Of a stretch of 56,736 bases of DNA, positions 53,815 through 56,736 are shown one piece after another. This stretch comes from a bacterium (Candidatus Blackallbacteria) CG13_big_fil_rev_8_21_14_2_50_49_14 (GTDB lineage Bacteria > Cyanobacteriota > Sericytochromatia > UBA7694), in contig PFGG01000025.1 of NCBI GenBank assembly GCA_002783405.1, positions 1 to 56,736 on the forward strand, given 5' to 3'. A model generated the notes under the pieces. It worked only from the letters and a program-made list of their open reading frames with translations. It made no database searches and was not told the origin of the DNA. Numbering within the stretch: the stretch's first letter is position 1; each line of letters begins with the position of its first letter. A program made the position numbers and the translations under genes.

Positions 53815-54236
53815 AGTTCCTCTTTAATAATAATCTTCGATTATTCTGTATTACACTGTACAGAAGTGTCTTTTGGGGGCCTTGCTTTGCGTGGGTCTAA
53901 GCATTTTATCCAGTTTTTGAAGGGCAGGTAATTGATCTTGACGCTGCAACTGTTTTTTCCACCCTTGATCCCTTTGTCTTTCGGCGCAATCGTCTGGCGT
54001 CTGTTCCTTGAACAAAAACTCAGTCAATCGAGCCCGCACTGGATCATGGGGGGCTTCCAAAAGATACCTTCTGGCTATCAAATCTAAGCAAGCTCAAATC
54101 CTTCCGCCCCCCCCATTCAGCCGGGCTGGAGTTTAACAGCAATATTCGTGAGGGCTGGCATTATGGGGTGTATTTGAATGACTCGCGCTCTACCCATCGA
54201 TTGAAAAAGAACTGAAACATCAGAAATGGCAGTCCC
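53815..54236. other. Gap with possible gene remnants
   Basis: This 422-base stretch has no clear gene. On the reverse strand 53851-54081 is an open frame with a TTG start, treated separately. On the forward strand a frame running to TGA at 54213-54215 reads like a short C-terminal fragment, with an EGWHYGVYLND segment. No ribosome-binding site supports it. A G-run and a C7 run (near 54101-54115) lie inside. It could be the ruin of an older gene. Confidence 0.4.
53851..54081 (-). CDS. Possible small hypothetical protein
   Basis: A 76-codon frame starting with TTG, encoding a very basic and Gln-rich helical sequence with a long RQRDQGWKKQLQRQDQ segment. It has no strong ribosome-binding site, and the overlapping forward frame competes with it. 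It may be the tail of an inactivated gene. No family was recognised. It is listed because its composition is coding-like. Confidence 0.3.
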   Translation of the reverse strand: MIARRYLLEAPHDPVRARLTEFLFKEQTPDDCAERQRDQGWKKQLQRQDQLPALQKLDKMLRPTQSKAPKRHFCTV

Positions 54237-54905
54237 ATGAAAAAAAAACAAAATGACTTTTTAATTCAAGCTCCCCGTTTAGCTGAAAAACTTGAGTCTT
54301 TGAGTCTCAGCCTTGAGATCCTTTCGGGCTTGACCTTGCTGGAGGGCGGGGAAATTCAGCATCAGATCTTTGATGGCTTAAGCGCAGAGTCGTTGAGTTT
54401 GATTGAAATGCGTTTGTTGGGGCTTGCCTTGCGAGAGGCCCAGCTTGTCAAACTTGAAATATTGGATTCTGAAATCAAGCATTCTGATTTTTCAAATGCG
54501 AATATGGAACGCAGCAGTTTTACACGCGTGGTGTGCGACCATTCAAAATTTGTCGGTTTGAATGCTCGGCAGATTCATTTGCGCGATGTGCGATTTGAGG
54601 ATTGTAATTTTCAACTTGCAGATTTTAGTCGCGCGCGTTTTCAACAGGTTTGGTTTGAGAACTGTCGCTTGAATGAGGTTCAGTTAAACAGTTGCCAATG
54701 GAAGCAGGTTCGGTTTAAAAACTGTGAATTGAAGGGGTTTGATTTGGCCGGAGTCAAACACCAGGGTTTGGATTTAAGGGGGTCTAAAATTTCTGGTTTT
54801 CAAGCACAGCCAACAGAATTGAAAGGCCTGATCCTGGATCCTGAGCAGGCCCTCAGTCTGATCAGCATCCTGGGCATTAAGGTGCGTGAGTCTGACGAGG
54901 CTTGA
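54237..54905 (+). CDS. Pentapeptide-repeat protein
   Basis: A 222-residue protein. From about residue 80 it carries pentapeptide repeats of the A(D/N)LxX kind (SDFSNANMERSSFTRV, FEDCNFQLADFSRARF, FENCRLNEVQ, FKNCELKGFDLAG), which fold into a right-handed beta-helix. Some family members mimic DNA against gyrase; others have unknown roles. The N-terminal 70 residues are helical. The ATG begins a run of nine A, prone to slippage. The ribosome-binding site is poor. It is not obviously exported. Confidence 0.85.
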   Translation: MKKKQNDFLIQAPRLAEKLESLSLSLEILSGLTLLEGGEIQHQIFDGLSAESLSLIEMRLLGLALREAQLVKLEILDSEIKHSDFSNANMERSSFTRVVCDHSKFVGLNARQIHLRDVRFEDCNFQLADFSRARFQQVWFENCRLNEVQLNSCQWKQVRFKNCELKGFDLAGVKHQGLDLRGSKISGFQAQPTELKGLILDPEQALSLISILGIKVRESDEA

Positions 54906-54966
54906 ACAGAGTTTAAGCCTGTCACGATTTATCCCAAAGCTTTAACCTTAGGGGAGACCTTTCGGA

Positions 54967-56172
54967 TTACAAGGAGGGCGAATGGATGTTTTTTGTATAA
55001 GAGCCCTGAATCACCAAGGCTACCGGCCGATTGGCATTGAGCAGCAATTGTGCCAGCACTTGAAGATCGGGGTCTTGAAAAAGGAAGCAGCCCAGGGTGC
55101 GAATTTCTTCATCGTTTAAATCCTGATGCCAGGGAATTTCCTGGTTGAGTTTATGATCCCGAGAGTGAAAGAGGATTTCACGTTGGGTCAAAACCCCGCC
55201 TTCCAAAACAATTCGGAAAGAACCAAAATTGAAACTTGCACGTGGATTGTCTTGAATCAGGGTGCCAAAAGCGTAGACCCCATTGGGGGCCGGTGCATTG
55301 GAGTTCATCACCATGGAATTTTGCATGAGCCAATCGGGCGGGTGGTTCCAGCTCTGTCGCGTATTATTGCGCGCTTCAACGGCGTATATGACTTGGGCTT
55401 GAGCGTCCATTACGGCCAAAATATTGTGGTCTCTGTCAAAAATCATGGCCGCGGCTTGTGCCATTTGATGGGCTTTGAAGATTTGTTTGCCTTTGAGTTG
55501 GTAGTCAACACCCAGGTGCGGACGCAAAGAATGCACCCGCATGAAGATTGCGTCTTGCTCAGGCTGAATCGGAAAAGTTTGCCCTTTGACCTGTTCAATC
55601 AGGTTTGGATAGAGAGGCTCAGTGTATTCAGGCAATTGAATGCCTTGAGATTGATGCAGGCCGATCTGACTGGCGACCTGTTGCCAATTCAAAATCTTCT
55701 CTGGACGGGGGGTAAAAGGGGGCAAGGATTGCTCAAGAATTTCACCTCTGAGATCAGGGCTGCAATCCAATTCCTGTGCTTTACCTGGCAACATGCGCCC
55801 AAAGCCCACGCCTTGTAAGCGGATGGAACTGGCAGATTCAAATTCTAGAATTTCTGCGTTGCAACTGCTGCTGACAAGTTTGGTTTGCTTGGCTCCACTG
55901 CCCTGAATACTGAGATTTTTAACATGATGCATCACCAAGGTGGGGCTTTGCGCTGATTTCCATTTGACATAGGGAGTGGTTTTTAAGCGCGGATCCACAT
56001 GGTAGATGCCGGGTTTCATTTTAATAATGCGGTTAGAACCTACGGCTTTGACCAATTGTTCCATACTTGAAACTTCATGTTTACTGAGTGCAGCCTGTGC
56101 TGAGACAGGCGTTATCGTCCAAAGCAAAAGGCCACTCAGGATTATTTTTTGAAAAGTTTTTGAAGTCTTCAT
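54967..56172 (-). CDS. Exported protein, possible L,D-transpeptidase-like fusion
   Basis: A 401-residue exported protein with a signal peptide (about 1-28, SAQAA). Residues 35-130 read as a pectin-lyase-like beta-helix start (LVKAVGSNRIIKMKPGIYHV, LVMHHVKNLSIQGSGA). Residues 250-400 resemble a degenerate YkuD domain: NAPAPNGVYAFGTL, a HSRDHKLNQEIPWH histidine region and TLGCFLFQDPDLQVLAQLL where LDTs have SHGCIR. The missing Arg and the changed motif leave activity doubtful. The family is uncertain. Confidence 0.55.
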   Translation of the reverse strand: MKTSKTFQKIILSGLLLWTITPVSAQAALSKHEVSSMEQLVKAVGSNRIIKMKPGIYHVDPRLKTTPYVKWKSAQSPTLVMHHVKNLSIQGSGAKQTKLVSSSCNAEILEFESASSIRLQGVGFGRMLPGKAQELDCSPDLRGEILEQSLPPFTPRPEKILNWQQVASQIGLHQSQGIQLPEYTEPLYPNLIEQVKGQTFPIQPEQDAIFMRVHSLRPHLGVDYQLKGKQIFKAHQMAQAAAMIFDRDHNILAVMDAQAQVIYAVEARNNTRQSWNHPPDWLMQNSMVMNSNAPAPNGVYAFGTLIQDNPRASFNFGSFRIVLEGGVLTQREILFHSRDHKLNQEIPWHQDLNDEEIRTLGCFLFQDPDLQVLAQLLLNANRPVALVIQGSYTKNIHSPSL

Positions 56173-56190
56173 TTTCTTATTATAGCGAAT

Positions 56191-56721
56191 TCATCGCTGC
56201 AACAAGTGGGAAGAGGCCTCCTTGTTGGGGGGGTATTTTAAATTCAAGCGTGCAAATTTTGTTTTGAAGGTTGATTCGACCAGGAATCGGATTTCTATGG
56301 GCAGCTGTGATTTCTGCCAGTCAAATTCTGCCTGAATGCTTGCCTGATCAAGGTTTAGTACCTGAAGGGCCTTGAGAGCGTAATAGGCTGCTCCAGGTGC
56401 ATGATCGGCCATATGTGCTGTAGCAACCGCATGTCCAGCGGCTCGTGCAATCCACTTGTCTTTTGCTTCAAGGGCTTCTCTTGCTGCAGCATGTGCTGCA
56501 ACAGACGCTTTTCTTGCTTCGCTCACCCCTTGGGTTCCCTGAACCCAGGCCTGAAGTGTTAGTAGGGCTGTTTCAATTCGAGCATCACAGGGCTGACTGC
56601 CATAGGGGAGCAGATGTTCTACCAAACCATCGCATAGTGCTCCTGCCATAGCCGACAGGCTTGGTGGGGGGTGAATTGCGATAGCGGCATTCCGCCGCTC
56701 ATTCCAGCTTTTGTTGCTCAA
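56191..56721 (-). CDS. Putative immunity protein, Imm5-like
   Basis: A 176-codon frame at the right edge. It matches the Imm5-like family pattern: AAHAAAREALEAKDKWIARAAGHAVATAHMADHAPGAAYYALKAL, a helix with regularly spaced His and Ala. Family members neutralise toxins of contact-dependent or polymorphic systems. The start is uncertain: TTG at 56721 has an in-frame TGA just upstream at 56736-56734, so the frame is complete on this side. Any partner toxin would lie beyond the window or elsewhere. Confidence 0.7.
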   Translation of the reverse strand: MSNKSWNERRNAAIAIHPPPSLSAMAGALCDGLVEHLLPYGSQPCDARIETALLTLQAWVQGTQGVSEARKASVAAHAAAREALEAKDKWIARAAGHAVATAHMADHAPGAAYYALKALQVLNLDQASIQAEFDWQKSQLPIEIRFLVESTFKTKFARLNLKYPPNKEASSHLLQR

Positions 56722-56736
56722 TATACTGTTTAATCA

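Overview
The window reads as one stretch of a Gram-negative (diderm) bacterial chromosome with mid-range base composition and tight gene packing. No rRNA, tRNA, CRISPR array, prophage or complete insertion sequence was seen. Many products carry lipoprotein signals or look like outer-membrane barrels. Lineage clues are mixed: two late genes of the mevalonate pathway, a long-type DapD, a KirBac-like channel, a SPINDLY-type glycosyltransferase, and an S9 peptidase very like plant chloroplast glutamyl endopeptidase. A deep relative of Cyanobacteriota (Sericytochromatia or Blackallbacteria type) is my inference only; the sequence does not prove it.

Layout, left: 1-2656 is a reverse operon miaB, a cyclophilin lipoprotein and rnhB (cut by the window edge). 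2657-4982 holds a lone BrxA-like (DUF1819) gene with its own terminator and an XRE/helical-repeat regulator. 4993-9620 holds the S9 peptidase and small membrane or secreted proteins, including a tandem paralogue pair. 9617-14257 has cysS, an SDR and hotdog-fold gene pair, and an operon of two YbjQ proteins plus an M48 peptidase. 14285-16850 has a possible 2OG-Fe(II) oxygenase, a hypothetical gene and a C39-like lipoprotein.

Middle: 16937-20639 is a Cpx-like envelope-stress module. It contains an OmpR-type regulator, a sensor kinase and an Spy/LTxxQ lipoprotein. A GTAAA-N6-GTAAA direct repeat lies upstream of both the regulator and the Spy-like gene. 20788-24416 has a KirBac-like channel, a second C39-like protein, a GNAT protein and dapD. 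24479-26426 is a bufferin-type RiPP locus: a Cys-rich BufA-like precursor overlapping a gene for an MNIO enzyme (DUF692) fused to a DUF2063 partner. 26531-31849 has TPR, ankyrin, outer-membrane and von Willebrand A lipoprotein genes. 31967-33493 is a TetR regulator and hydrolase with two matching operator-like sites.

Right: 33722-37358 has arfB, a YceI and cytochrome c pair, an acidic/His-rich barrel protein, a BKACE enzyme and a well-supported 52-codon gene. 37501-43435 has recG, a barrel protein, an O-GlcNAc-transferase-like protein and a DUF4258 gene. 43432-49249 is a reverse operon of a 3-hydroxyacyl-CoA dehydrogenase, a RibD with a wrecked deaminase zinc site, a PLD-family protein and RqcH. 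49394-51899 is an orphan IS630-type DNA-binding protein coupled to mvaD and phosphomevalonate kinase. 52159-56721 has a cytochrome P460-like protein, a Gfo/Idh/MocA oxidoreductase, a pentapeptide-repeat protein, a possible L,D-transpeptidase-like fusion and, at the edge, an Imm5-like protein.
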